Shown: in pieces, positions 1 to 13,440 of the stretch
Position numbering within the stretch: position 1 is the stretch's first letter
Layout: the number at the start of each line of letters is the position of its first letter
Assembly (NCBI RefSeq): GCF_964340395.1
Contig: NC_135560.1
Coordinates: forward strand, 310,001-374,000
DNA: 64,000 nt
Source of the DNA: Glandiceps talaboti
Lineage: Eukaryota; Hemichordata; Enteropneusta; Spengelidae
Reading direction: 5' to 3'
The notes under the pieces: generated by a model
Seen by the model: the letters and a program-made list of their open reading frames with translations, nothing else
Told to the model about the DNA's origin: nothing
Databases searched by the model: none
Program-made: the position numbers and the translations under genes

Positions 1-381
1 CATCTGTGTTCGTGTCATCTTCCGTGACCTTGAGTTCCATCCTGAAAGGAATGAATCAAACAATACAGCATAAACTTATTGATGGAATGAAATAACAGTT
101 ATTTAGATTCTAATATTTACTCTTAAAGTTGCCACTACTCAATTTAACCTTTTTGAAAAGATATTACCACGGATAATACAATTCTGTTCATCTCCAAAAT
201 ATTTCTTCATTCTGCTACAATCTACTTGTGACATAAGGTTGTCATTACTTGTCGTGTGCTTAGTACTGACAAAAGAACTTTTTGATAACTTATACTTTCC
301 ATTGCAGATGGGAAGAAATATTGGGCAACAAAATTTAATGACCATTCTCAGTAATTATACAATTCCAAAATCTTCACTTAC

Positions 382-461
382 TTCTTCCACTTCTTGATTG
401 GCTGTCTGGTGTTCATCTGCCATCTGTGTTCGTGTCATCTTCCGTAACCTTGAGTTCCATC
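382..461 (-). other. Representative exon-like block inside the satellite unit
   Basis: Read on the minus strand, the block is preceded by a polypyrimidine acceptor ending CATTCCTTTCAG and followed by the donor GTAAGTGAAG. It is 80 bp long. One frame is open throughout and ends in QTANQEVEE, but it needs two bases from an upstream exon. The same block recurs in every unit, with GTAAGT or GTGAGT donors. Because 80 is not a multiple of three, consecutive copies cannot be spliced together in one open frame: after an exon ending in phase 0 the next copy meets a stop within nine codons. It is therefore likely an exon relic or part of a noncoding spliced transcript. The splice signals are observed; use of them is inferred. 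Confidence 0.45.
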
Positions 462-3400
462 CTGAAAGGAATGAATCAAACAATGCAGTATAAACTTATT
501 GATGGAATGAAGTAACAGTTATTTAGATTCTAATATTTACTCTTAAAGTTGCCACTACTCAATTTAACCTTTTTGAAAAGATATAACGACGGATAATATA
601 ATTCTGTTCATCTCCAAAATATTTCTTTATTCTGCTTCAATCTACTTGTGACATAAGGTTGTCATTACTTGTCGTGTGCTTAGTACTGACAAAAGAACTT
701 TTTGATAACTTATACTTTCCATTGCAGATGGGAAGAAATATTGGGCAACAAAATTTAATGACCATTCTCAGTAATTATACAATTCCAAAACCTTCACTCA
801 CTTCTTCCACTTCTTGATTGGCTGTCTGGTGTTCATCTGCCGTCTATGTTCGTGTCATCTTCCGTGACCTTGAGTTCCATCCTGAAAGGAATGAATCAAA
901 CAATACAGTATAAACTTATTGATGGAATGAAATAACAGTTATTTAGATTCTAATATTTACTCTTAAAGTTGCCACTACTCAATTTAACCTTTTTGAAAAG
1001 ATATTACCACGGATAATACAATTCTGTTCATCTCCAAAATATTTCTTCATTCTGCTACAATCTACTTGTGACATAAGGTTGTCATTACTTGTGTGCTTAG
1101 TACTGACAAAAAAACATTTTGATAACTTATACTTTCCATTGCAGATGGGAATAAATATTGGGCAACAAAATTTAATGACCATTCTCAGTAATTATACAAT
1201 TCCAAAATATTCACTCACTTCTTCCACTTCTTGATTGGCTGTCTGGTGTTCATCTGCCATCTGTGTTCGTGTCATCTTCCGTGACCTTGAGTTCCATCCT
1301 GAAAGGAATGAATCAAACAATACAGTATAAACTTATTGATGGAATGAAATAACAGTTATTTAGATTCTAATATTTACTCTTAAAGTTGCCACTACTCAAT
1401 TTAACCTTTTTGAAAAGATATTACCACGGATAATACAATTCTGTTCATCTCCAAAATATTTCTTCATTCTGCTACAATCTACTTGTGACATAAGGTTGTC
1501 ATTACTTGTGTGCTTAGTACTGACAAAAAAAACATTTTGATAACTTATACTTTCCATTGCAGATGGGAATAAATATTGGGCAACAAAATTTAAAGACTAT
1601 TCTCAGTAATTATACAATTCCAAAATCTTCACTCACTTCTTCCACTTCTTGATTGGCTGTCTGGTGTTCATCTGCCATCTGTGTTCGTGTCATCTTCCGT
1701 GACCTTGAGTTCCATCCTGAAAGGAATGAATCAAACAGTACAGTATAAACTTATTGATGGAATGAAATAACAGTTATTTAGATTCTAATATTTACTCTTA
1801 AAGTTGCCACTACTCAATTTAACCTTTTTGAAAAGATATTACCACGGATAATACAATTCTGTTCATCTCCAAAATATTTCTTCATTCTGCTACAATCTAC
1901 TTGTGACATAAGGTTGTCATTACTTGTCGTGTCATTAGTACTGACAAAAAAACTTTTTGATAACTTATACTTTCCATTGCAGATGGGAATAAATATTGGG
2001 CAACAAAATTTAATGACCATTCTCAGTAATTATACAATTCCAAAATCTTCACTTACTTCTTCCACTTCTTGATTGGCTGTCTGGTGTTCATCTGCCATCT
2101 GTGTTCGTGTCATCTTCCGTGACCTTGAGTTCCATCCTGAAAGGAATGAATCAAACAATACAGTATAAACTTATTGATGGAATGAAATAACAGTTATTTA
2201 GATTCTAATATTTACTCTTAAAGTTGCCACTACTCAATTTAACCTTTTTGAAAAGATATAACGACGGATAATATAATTCTGTTCATCTCCAAAATATTTC
2301 TTTATTCTGCTACAATCTACTTGTGACATAAGGTTGTCATTACTTGTCGTGTGCTTAGTACTGACAAAAGAACTTTTTGATAACTTATACTTTCCATTGC
2401 AGATGGGAAGAAATATTGGGCAACAAAATTTAATGACCATTCTCAGTAATTATACAATTCCAAAATCTTCACTTACTTCTTCCACTTCTTGATTGGCTGT
2501 CTGGTGTTCATCTGCCATCTGTGTTCGTGTCATCTTCCGTAACCTTGAGTTCCATCCTGAAAGGAATGAATCAAACAATGCAGTATAAACTTATTGATGG
2601 AATGAAGTAACAGTTATTTAGATTCTAATATTTACTCTTAAAGTTGCCACTACTCAATTTAACCTTTTTGAAAAGATATAACGACGGATAATATAATTCT
2701 GTTCATCTCCAAAATATTTCTTTATTCTGCTTCAATCTACTTGTGACATAAGGTTGTCATTACTTGTCGTGTGCTTAGTACTGACAAAAGAACTTTTTGA
2801 TAACTTATACTTTCCATTGCAGATGGGAAGAAATATTGGGCAACAAAATTTAATGACCATTCTCAGTAATTATACAATTTCAAAACCTTCACTCACTTCT
2901 TCCACTTCTTGATTGGCTGTCTGGTGTTCATCTGCCGTCTATGTTCGTGTCATCTTCCGTGACCTTGAGTTCCATCCTGAAAGGAATGAATCAAACAATA
3001 CAGTATAAACTTATTGATGGAATGAAATAACAGTTATTTAGATTCTAATATTTACTCTTAAAGTTGCCACTACTCAATTTAACCTTTTTGAAAAGATATT
3101 ACCACGGATAATACAATTCTGTTCATCTCCAAAATATTTCTTCATTCTGCTACAATCTACTTGTGACATAAGGTTGTCATTACTTGTGTGCTTAGTACTG
3201 ACAAAAAAACATTTTGATAACTTATACTTTCCATTGCAGATGGGAATAAATATTGGGCAACAAAATTTAATGACCATTCTCAGTAATTATACAATTCCAA
3301 AATATTCACTCACTTCTTCCACTTCTTGATTGGCTGTCTGGTGTTCATCTGCCATCTGTGTTCGTGTCATCTTCCGTGACCTTGAGTTCCATCCTGAAAG

Positions 3401-6251
3401 GAATGAATCAAACAATACAGTATAAACTTATTGATGGAATGAAATAACAGTTATTTAGATTCTAATATTTACTCTTAAAGTTGCCACTACTCAATTTAAC
3501 CTTTTTGAAAAGATATTACCACGGATAATACAATTCTGTTCATCTCCAAAATATTTCTTCATTCTGCTACAATCTACTTGTGACATAAGGTTGTCATTAC
3601 TTGTGTGCTTAGTACTGACAAAAAAAACATTTTGATAACTTATACTTTCCATTGCAGATGGGAATAAATATTGGGCAACAAAATTTAAAGACTATTCTCA
3701 GTAATTATACAATTCCAAAATCTTCACTCACTTCTTCCACTTCTTGATTGGCTGTCTGGTGTTCATCTGCCATCTGTGTTCGTGTCATCTTCCGTGACCT
3801 TGAGTTCCATCCTGAAAGGAATGAATCAAACAGTACAGTATAAACTTATTGATGGAATGAAATAACAGTTATTTAGATTCTAATATTTACTCTTAAAGTT
3901 GCCACTACTCAATTTAACCTTTTTGAAAAGATATTACCACGGATAATACAATTCTGTTCATCTCCAAAATATTTCTTCATTCTGCTACAATCTACTTGTG
4001 ACATAAGGTTGTCATTACTTGTCGTGTCATTAGTACTGACAAAAAAACTTTTTGATAACTTATACTTTCCATTGCAGATGGGAATAAATATTGGGCAACA
4101 AAATTTAATGACCATTCTCAGTAATTATACAATTCCAAAATCTTCACTTACTTCTTCCACTTCTTGATTGGCTGTCTGGTGTTCATCTGCCACCTGTGTT
4201 CGTGTCATCTTCCGTGACCTTGAGTTCCATCCTGAAAGGAATGAATCAAACAATACAGTATAAACTTATTGATGGAATGAAATAACAGTTATTTAGATTC
4301 TAATATTTACTCTTAAAGTTGCCACTACTCAATTTAACCTTTTTGAAAAGATATAACGACGGATAATATAATTCTGTTCATCTCCAAAATATTTCTTTAT
4401 TCTGCTACAATCTACTTGTGACATAAGGTTGTCATTACTTGTCGTGTGCTTAGTACTGACAAAAAAACTTTTTGATAACTTATACTTTCCATTGCAGATG
4501 GGAATAAATATTGGGCAACAAAATTTAATGACCATTCTCAGTAATTATACAATTCCAAAATCTTCACTTACTTCTTCCACTTCTTGATTGGCTGTCTGGT
4601 GTTCATCTGCCATCTGTGTTCGTGTCATCTTCCGTGACCTTGAGTTCCATTCTGAAAGGAATGAATCAAACAATACAGTATAAACTTATTGATGGAATGA
4701 AATAACAGTTATGTAGATTGTAATATTTACTCTTAAAGTTGCCACTACTCAATTTAACCTTTTTGAAAAGATATAACGACGGATAATATAATTCTGTTCA
4801 TCTCCAAAATATTTCTTTATTCTGCTACAATCTACTTGTGACATAAGGTTGTCATTACTTGTCGTGTGCTTAGTACTGACAAAAGAACTTTTTGATAACT
4901 TATACTTTCCATTGCAGATGGGAATAAATATTGGGCAACAAAATTTAATGACCATTCTCAGTAATTATACAATTCCAAAATCTTCACTTACTTCTTCCAC
5001 TTCTTGATTGGCTGTCTGGTGTTCATCTGCCATCTGTGTTCGTGTCATCTTCCGTGACCTTGAGTTCCATCCTGAAAGGAATGAATCAAACAATACAGTA
5101 TAAACTTATTGATGGAATGAAATAACAGTTATTTAGATTCTAATATTTACTCTTAAAGTTGCCACTACTCAATTTAACCTTTTTGAAAAGATGTTACCAC
5201 GGATAATACAATTCCGTTCATCTCCAAAATATTTCTTCGTTCTGCTACAATCTACTTGTGACATAAGGTTGCCATTGCTTGTTGTGTGCTTAGTACTGAC
5301 AAAAGAACTTTTTGATAACTTATACTTTCCATTGCAGATGGGAAGAAATATTGGGCAACAAAATTTAATGACCATTCTCAGTAATTATACAATTCCAAAA
5401 TCTTCACTTACTTCTTCCACTTCTTGATTGGCTGTCTGGTGTTCATCTGCCATCTGTGTTCATGTCATCTTCCGTGACCTTGAGTTCCATCCTGAAAGGA
5501 ATGAATCAAATAATACAGTATAAACTTATTGATGGACTGAAATAACAGTTATTTAGATTATAATATTTACTCTTAAAGTTGCCACTACTCAATTTAACCT
5601 TTTTGAAAAGATATTACCACGGATAATACAATTCTGTTCATCTCCAAAATATTTCTTCATTCTGCTAAAATCTACTTGTGACATAAGGTTGTCATTACTT
5701 GTCGTGTCATTAGTACAGACAAAAAAACTTTTTGATAACTTATACTTTCCATTGCAGATGGGAAGAAATATTGGGCAACAAAATTTAATGACCATTCTCA
5801 GTAATTATACAATTCCAAAATCTTCACTTACTTCTTCCACTTCTTGATTGGCTGTCTGGTGTTCATCTGCCATCTGTGTTCATGTCATCTTCCGTGACCT
5901 TGAGTTCCATCCTGAAAGGAATGAATCAAATAATACAGTATAAACTTATTGATGGACTGAAATAACAGTTATTTAGATTATAATATTTACTCTTAAAGTT
6001 GCCACTACTCAATTTAACCTTTTTGAAAAGATATTACCACGGATAATACAATTCTGTTCATCTCCAAAATATTTCTTCATTCTGCTACAATCTACTTGTG
6101 ACATAAGGTTGTCATTACTTGTCGTGTGCTTAGTACTGACAAAAGAACTTTTAGATAACTTATACTTTCCATTGCAGATTGGAAGAAATATTAGGCAACA
6201 AAATTCAATGACCATTCTCAGTAATTTTACAATTCCAAAATCTTCACTTAC

Positions 6252-6332
6252 TTCTTCCGCTTCTTGATTGGCTGTCTGATGTTTATCTGCTATCTGTTTT
6301 CGTGCCGTCTTCCGTGGCCTTGGAGTTCCATC
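6252..6332 (-). CDS. Candidate 81-bp phase-0 exon, outermost satellite unit
   Basis: On the minus strand the block lies between an acceptor (CATTCCTTTCAG) and the donor GTAAGTGAAG and reads 27 complete codons. The peptide starts DGTPRPRKTARKQ and ends QTANQEAEE; it is basic and then acidic. Relative to the array copies it has one extra C in the CTCCAAGG stretch, which makes it 81 bp and frame-neutral. The reading frame runs on unspliced through the donor for a total of 113 codons (6009-6350), so a retained-intron product is also possible. I do not recognise the protein. This unit looks like the least altered relative of the exon from which the satellite arose. Codons were read by eye and no transcript is available. 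Confidence 0.35.
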
Positions 6333-6662
6333 CTGAAAGGAATGAAACAAACAATACAGTATAAACTTATTGATGGAATATAATAACAGTCATTTGGATT
6401 TTAATATCTACTCTTAAAGTTGCCACTCACATTGACCTTTTTGACAAAATATTACTACTTATAATAAAATTATGCTTATCTTCAAAATATTCATTCATTC
6501 AGCTACAATCTACTTGTGACATAAGGTTGTCACTACTTGTCATATGCTTAGTACTGACAAAAGACCCTTATAGATACCTTGTGCACGTACTACTTGATTT
6601 ACACATACTACTTGATGGCTTACTGACAAGTGATTGACTGTTTCAGTTGTCTTACAACATGT

Positions 6663-6699
<37 letters not shown>

Positions 6700-9600
6700 T
6701 GCTTCTGTTGTCCTACAACATTTCTGACTGACTTACACTGACTGACGAGTGACTGACAGCCTCCTTGTAATGTACATCTCTCATCTACTAAATTAATGGC
6801 CGACTGACAATTGACTGACTGTCTGCTTCAGTTGTACTACAACATTTCTGACTGACTGACTGACTGACTAGTGACTGACAGACTCCTTGTAATGTACATG
6901 TACTACTTGATGGCTGACTGACAGGTGACTGAATGACTGACTGCTTCAGTTGTACTACAACATTTCTAACTGACTGACTAGTGACTGACAGACTCCTTTT
7001 AATGTACATGTACTACTTGATGACTGACTGACAGCTTCACTTGTACTATAACATTTCTGACTGACTGACTGACTGACTGACTAGTGACTGACAGACTCCT
7101 TGTAATGTACACATACTGCTTAATGGCTGACTGACAGGTGACTGACTGACTGACTGCTTCAGTTGTACCACAACATTTCTGACTAACTGACTAGTGACTG
7201 ACTGATTGACTGACTGACTGACTAGTGACTGACAGACTCCTTGTAATGTACATGTACTACCTGATGGCTGAGTGACAGGTGAGTGACTGACTGCTTCAGT
7301 TGTACTACAACATTTCTGACTGACTGACTGACTGACTGACTGACTGACCGACTGACTAGTGACTGACAGACTCCTTGTAATGTACATGTACTACCTGATG
7401 GCTGAGTGACATTTGAGTGACTGACTGCTTCAGTTGTACTACAACATTTCTGACTGACTGACTAGTGACTGACAGACTCCTTGTAATGTACATGTACTAC
7501 CTGATGGCTGAGTGACAGGTGACTGACTGACTATTTCAGTTGTACTACAACAGTTTTGACTGACTGACTGACTGACTGACTGACTAGTGACTGACAGACT
7601 CCTTTAATGTACACATACTGCTTAATGGCTGACTGACAGGTGACTGACTGACTGACTGACTGCTTCTGTTGTACTACAACATTTCTGACTGACTGACACT
7701 GACTGACTAGTGACAGCCTCCTTGTAATGTACATCTCTCATCTACTAATTTGATGGCTGACTGACAATTGACTGACTGTCTGCTTCAGTTGTACTACAAC
7801 ATTTCTGACTGACTGACTGACTGACTAGTGACTGACAGACTCCTTGTAATGTACATGTACTACTTGATGACTGACTGACTTCTTCAGTTGTACTACTTAC
7901 TGACTGACTGACTGGTGACTGACTAGTGATTGACAGACTCCTTGTAACGTACATGTACTACTTTGATGGCTGACTGACAGGTGACTGGCTGACTGCTTCA
8001 GTTGAACTACAACATTTCTGACTGACTGACTGACTGACTGACTTTCTTGTGACTGACAGACTCCTTGTAATGTACATGAATTACTTGGTGGCTGACTGAT
8101 TTCTTCAGTTGTACTGCAACATTTCTGACTGCCTGACGTAATTGGGGACTGACTGACTCATTTTAATGTACACGTACATCTTAATGGCTGGCTGACAGGT
8201 GACTGGCTGACTGCTTCAGTTGTACTACAACATTTCTGACTAACTGACTACTGAATGACAGACTCCTTGTAATGTACATGTACTACTTGATGGCTGAGTG
8301 ACAGGTGAGTGACTGACTGCTTCAGTTGTACTACAACATTTCTGACTAACTGACTGACTGACTGACTAGTGACTGACAGACTCCTTTAACGTACACATAC
8401 TGCTTAATGGCTGACTGACAGGTGACTGACTGACTGACTGACTGCTTCAGTTGTACTACAACATTTCTGACTGGCTGACACTGACTGACTTGTGACTGAC
8501 AGACTCCTTGTAATGAACATCTACTAAATTAATGGCTGACTGACAGGTGACTGACTGTCTGCTTCAGTTGTACTACAATATTTCTGACTGACTGACTAGT
8601 GACTGACAGATTCCTTGTAATGTACATGTACTGCTTGATGGCTGACTGACACGTGAGTGACTGACTGACTGACTGACTGACTGACTGCTTCAGTTCTACT
8701 ACAACATTTCTGACTGACTGACTAGTGACTGACAGACTCCTTGTAATTTACATGTCCTACTCGATGGCTGGGTGACTGACAGGTGACTGACTGACTATTT
8801 CAGTTGTACTACAACATTTGTGACTGACTGACTAGTGACTGACAGACTCCTTGTAATGTACATGTACTACTTGATGACTGACTGACAGCTTCACTTGTAC
8901 TATAACATTTCTGACTGACTGACTGACTGACTAGTGACTGACAGACTCTTTGTAATGTACACATACTGCTTAATGGCTGACTGACAGGTGACTGACTGAC
9001 TGACTGCTTCAGTTGTACTACAACATTTCTGACTAACTGACTAGTGACTGACTGATTGACTGACTGACTGACTAGTGACTGACAGACTCCTTGTAATGTA
9101 CATGTACTACCTGATGGCTGAGTGACAGGTGAGTGACTGACTGCTTCAGTTGTACTATAACATTTCTGACTGACTGACTGACTGACTGACTGACGGACTG
9201 ACTGACTAGTGACTGACAGACTCCTTGTAAAGTACATGTACTACCTGATGGCTGAGTGACAGGTGAGTGCCTGACTGCTTCAGTTGTACTACAACATTTC
9301 TGACTAACTGACTGACTGACTGACTGACTGACTGACTGACTAGTGACTGACAGACTCCTTGTAATGTACATGTACTACCTGATGGCTGAGTGACATTTGA
9401 GTGACTGACTGCTTCAGTTGTACTACAACATTTCTGACTGACTGACTGACTGACTGACTAGTGACTGACAGACTCCTTGTAATGTACATGTACTACCTGA
9501 TGGCTGAGTGACAGGTGACTGACTGACTATTTTAGTTGTACTACAACAGTTTTGACTGACTGACTAGTGACTTACAGACTCCTTTAATGTACACATACTG

Positions 9601-10604
9601 CTTAATGGCTGACTGACAGGTGACTGACTGACTGACTGACTGACTGACTGACTGACTGACTGACTGCTTCAGTTGTACTACAACATTTCTGACTGATCGA
9701 CTAGGGACTGACAGACTCCTTGTAATGTACATGTACTACTTTGATGGCGGACTGACAGGTAACTGACTGACTGACAGACTTGTGACTGACAGACTCCTTG
9801 TAATGTACATGTACTACTTGGTGGCTGACTGACTTCTTCAGTTGTACTACTTACTGACTGACTGACTGGTGACTGACTAGTGATTGACAGACTCCTTGTA
9901 ACGTACATGTACTACTTTGATGGCTGACTGACAGGTGACTGGCTGACTGCTTCAGTTGAACTACAACATTTCTGACTGACTGACTGACTGACTGACTTTC
10001 TTGTGACTGACAGACTCCTTGTAATGTACATGAATTACTTGGTGGCTGACTGATTTCTTCAGTTGTACTGCAACATTTCTGACTGCCTGACGTAATTGGG
10101 GACTGACTGGCTCATTTTAATGTACACGTACATCTTAATGGCTGGCTGACAGGTGACTGGCTGACTGCTTCAGTTGTACTACAACATTTCTGACTAACTG
10201 ACTACTGAATGACAGACTCCTTGTAATGTACATGTACTACTTGATGGCTGACTGACAGGTGACTGACTGACTGCTTCAGTTGTACTACAACATTTCTGAC
10301 TGACTGACTGACTGGTGACTGACTGACTGACTGACTGACTGACTGACTGACTGACTCCTTGTAATGTATACATACTACTTGATGGCTGACTGACAGGTGA
10401 CTGACTGACTGACTGACTGACAGCTTCACTTGTACTACAACATTTCTGACTGACTGACTGACTAGTGACTGACAGATTCCTTGAAATGTACATGTACTAC
10501 TTGATTGCTGACTGACAGGTGACTGACTGACTGACTGACTGCTTCAGTTGTACTACAACATTTCTGACTGACTGACAAGTGACTGACAGATGCCTTGTAA
10601 TGTA

Positions 10605-11846
10605 GCTCTCATAGCACCAAATGAACACCAACTTCAACAAATGTTAGACATCACAAACAAATATTGCAAACTCTGGAAAATGTCAATTAATGAAGAAAAA
10701 TCAAATATCCTGATTGTAAATAAGAAAATAGACAAACAGAAAAACTGGTTAATTGGTGATTTAACCATAAAGGAGTCAAATGAATACAAGTACCTTGGTT
10801 ACTGGATCACACGTAATCTTTCTGACCATACCCACTTAGCAAAATTATCAAAGAAGTTTGACAGCTTATTCCCTATCATGAAAAGTACCCTCGGTAACCA
10901 TGGTAACATCAACAGGGTCGATTTTGGCTCATCTCTATGGAATCACATAGTGCGTCCAGTATTGGAATATGCAGGTGAAATACTAATACTTAGTCGAACT
11001 GACATGGAATGTTTAGAAAAGATGCAAAGGTCTGTGGGGAAATTCATTTTAAAGGCAACTCGTTACACTGCAAATGAGGCAGTACTTGGTGACCTAGGTT
11101 GGACCACAATGATAAGTAAATTTAATGTGTTGAAATTGAAATATTTAAAAAGACTATGTAATCTTCCAGAAACACGCTGGACCAAGATTGTATTCAACAA
11201 ATTCACTGCAATCAGTCAAGACTCTGAAATGAACACGATAAACCTGTGCTGGGATTGGCCTAAATCTATAAATTACGTCTTAACAAATCTCAAAACACAT
11301 AGAGAAGAAATAAAAAATCTCACAGAAAATAAAATCAAGCAAATAATTTTCAAGTATGATGAATCTAAATGGAAAAAAGATATGGAAAAAAAGTCTAGTC
11401 TCATTCACTACCGTAGGTTCAAAACATCTTTAGAAATGGAACCGTATCTTAAATCAGTAAATGACTTCAAAGGGCCACAATTAAAATTTAAAGCAAGATC
11501 CTATACATTAGGACTCTCATATGAAAAGAGAAAGTGGGAAAACTGTAACTTTGATTGCTCCTGTCCCTGCTGTGGGCAAGAAGATGAAACATTTGAACAC
11601 TTTCTCTTTTCGTGTGAAAGCCTTTCTACCTATCGTCACATCCTAATGAAGAACACAAAAGATCTTTTACTTAACCATACAGAGACAAACCTATATCAAG
11701 ATTTTATACAAGGCAAAGAACTGTTAAGCCTCTTTATAGGAGACAGTACAAAAAATTATAACATTTTATTAAGTAAAAAAATTGACAAATTTATCCAGCA
11801 ATTTCTAAGTAGTGCAATGGAACATAGGAAAACATGTTTAACCTGA
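10605..11846 (+). pseudogene. LINE reverse transcriptase, C-terminal fragment
   Basis: The open frame technically begins at an ATG in the minisatellite (10590), but LINE-derived protein starts with VALIAPNEHQLQ, the segment that normally follows the YxDD catalytic motif, so palm motifs A to C are missing. What remains is the thumb and connection region: NEEKSNILIV, the KYLGYWI strand, VRPVLEYAGEI and the LEKMQRSVGKFIL helix. About 240 residues later comes a Cys-His cluster, CPCCGQEDETFEHFLFSC, which fits the C-terminal CCHC-type motif of many jockey-group elements. It ends at a TGA at 11844-11846. There are no internal stops, so the insertion is probably fairly young. It cannot encode an active reverse transcriptase. 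Confidence 0.85.
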
Positions 11847-12032
11847 TGGAGAATTGTAATTTTTTATCTCTTTCTTTATCTCTTATTATTTCTTTGAAGT
11901 TATTATTTGCTATTTTAACATGATATTTAAATTTTTTTTTGTATGTATTTGATTCTATGTAAATGCTGCTCCTAATGTTTTTAGTGAGCCCCTGATATAA
12001 AAGGGATGCAGAAAATAAATAAATAAATAAAA
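10605..12032 (+). mobile_element. 5'-truncated non-LTR retrotransposon (LINE) inserted in the minisatellite
   Basis: Left flank ends ...CCTTGTAATGTA and right flank begins ACATGTACTAC, which rejoin to the minisatellite block TTGTAATGTACATGTACTAC with at most one base duplicated. Between them lie a long open frame, a short 3' UTR and an (AAAT)n tail near 12014-12032, the usual LINE layout. The insertion keeps only the 3' part of the element, starting just after the position of the catalytic YxDD motif. Similarity is to jockey-superfamily LINEs by general architecture; the clade is not determined. Confidence 0.88.
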
Positions 12033-13306
12033 ACATGTACTACTTGGTGGCTGACTGACTTCTTCAATTGTACTGCAACATTTCTGACTGACTGACTGAC
12101 TGGTGACTGACTGGTGACTGACTGACTCCTTGTAATGTACACGTACAGCTTAATGGCTGACTGACAGGTAACTGACTGGCTGACTGACTGCTTCAGTTGT
12201 ACTACAACATTTTTGACTGATCGACTAGGGACTGACAGACTCCTTGTAATGTACATGTACTACTTGGTGGCTGACTGACTTCTTCAGTTGTACTACTGAC
12301 TGACTGACTGACTGACTGGTGACTGACAGACTCCTTGTAATGTACATGTACTACTTTGATGGCGGACTGACAGGTGACTGACTGACTGCTTCAGTTGAAC
12401 TACAACATTTCTGACTGACTGACTTGTGACTGACTGACTCCTTGTAATGTACATGTACTACTTGGTGGCTGACTGACTTCTTCAGTTGTACTGCAACATT
12501 TCTGACTGCCTGACTTAATAAATGACTGACTGGTGACTGACTGACTCCTTGTAATGTACATTTACTACTTTGATGGCTGACTGACAGGTGACTGACTGAC
12601 TGCTTCAGTTGAACTACAACATTTCTGACTGACTGACTTTCTTGTGACTGACAGACTCCTTGTAATGTACATGTACTACTTGGTGGCTGACTGACTTCTT
12701 CAGTTGTACTGCAACATTTCTGACTGACTGCCTGACTTCATAAATGACTGACTGGGGACTGACTGACTCCTTGTAATGTACACGTACAGCTTAATGACTG
12801 ACTGACAGGTGACTGGCTGACTGCTTCAGTTGTACTACAACATTTCTGACTGACTGACTAGTGACTGACAGACTCCTTGTAATTTACATGTACTACTTGA
12901 TGGCTGGGTGACTGACAGGTGACTGACTGACTGACTGACTGACTGACTGACTGACTGACTGCTTCAGTTGTACTACAACATTTGTGACTGACTGACTGAC
13001 TGACTGACTGACTGACTGACTGACTGACTAGTGAATGACAGACTCAAGCTTGTATTGTACATATACTACTTGATGTACACGTACTACTTGATGGCTTACT
13101 GACTGACTGACTGACTGACTGCTTCAGTTGTACTACAACATTTCTGACTGCCTGACTTAATGAATGACTGACTGGTGACTGACTGACTCCTTGTAATGTA
13201 CACGTACAGCTTAATGGCTGACTTACAGGTGACTGACTGACTGACTAACTGACTGACTGACTGCTTCAGTTGTACTACAACATTTCTCGTCATTGTATTA
13301 CTGTAT

Positions 13307-13440
13307 TCGAGCTGGTCTTATTTTTATCATTGTATTCGAGCTGGCCTTACTTTTATAAGCTGGCTTTATAAGCTGGCCTTACTTTTATACCATTGTATTC
13401 GAGCTGGTCTTACTTTTATCGTTGTATTTTTAAATAATTT
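13307..13440. repeat. Short degenerate tandem repeat
   Basis: About four imperfect copies of a roughly 30-bp block containing TTGTATTCGAGCTGGTCTTA and ACTTTTAT follow the end of the TGAC minisatellite. Copies are partly truncated (TATAAGCTGGC occurs twice in succession). Confidence 0.7.

Larger units (their letters stand above)
1..6570. repeat. Satellite array, about 420-bp unit, about 15.5 copies
   Basis: Near-identical units of 417-420 bp follow head to tail; the left edge is cut by the window start. Units differ by scattered substitutions, a 3-bp deletion (units starting near 841 and 1258) and A-tract length. The last unit, about 6.0-6.57 kb, is the most diverged and grades into the next minisatellite. 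Units 1-5 (1-2095) and 2096-4190 match unit for unit, including private variants, so there is a five-unit higher-order repeat. On the minus strand each unit holds an 80-bp block with splice signals on both sides and a 67-68 codon open frame in the intervening part. The open frame has no recognised similarity and its conservation is explained by the youth of the array. Confidence 0.95.
6571..13283. repeat. TGAC-rich minisatellite array
   Basis: Irregular units of roughly 90-150 bp combine runs of the tetranucleotide CTGA/TGAC with fixed blocks such as CTCCTTGTAATGTACATGT and GCTTCAGTTGTACTACAACA. The number of TGAC steps varies between units. Longer blocks recur: the stretch near 7880-8280 reappears near 9835-10230 (offset 1954 bp) and that near 7020-7560 reappears near 8874-9550 (offset about 1854 bp), so part of the array was copied in about 1.9-kb pieces. 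Minus-strand reading frames rich in Ser-Val-Ser-Gln arise from (GTCA)n and are not genes. A LINE interrupts the array at 10605-12032. Confidence 0.93.

Noticed and set aside
139-345. 67-68 codon minus-strand frame repeated in most satellite units
   Set aside because: It lies between the splice signals of the unit, has no recognised similarity, and its sameness is explained by recent array duplication. Some units lose it by single substitutions.
6788-10493. Several minus-strand frames rich in Ser-Val-Ser-Gln
   Set aside because: They are direct translations of (GTCA)n and the minisatellite blocks, appear in more than one frame, and lack splice or start context.
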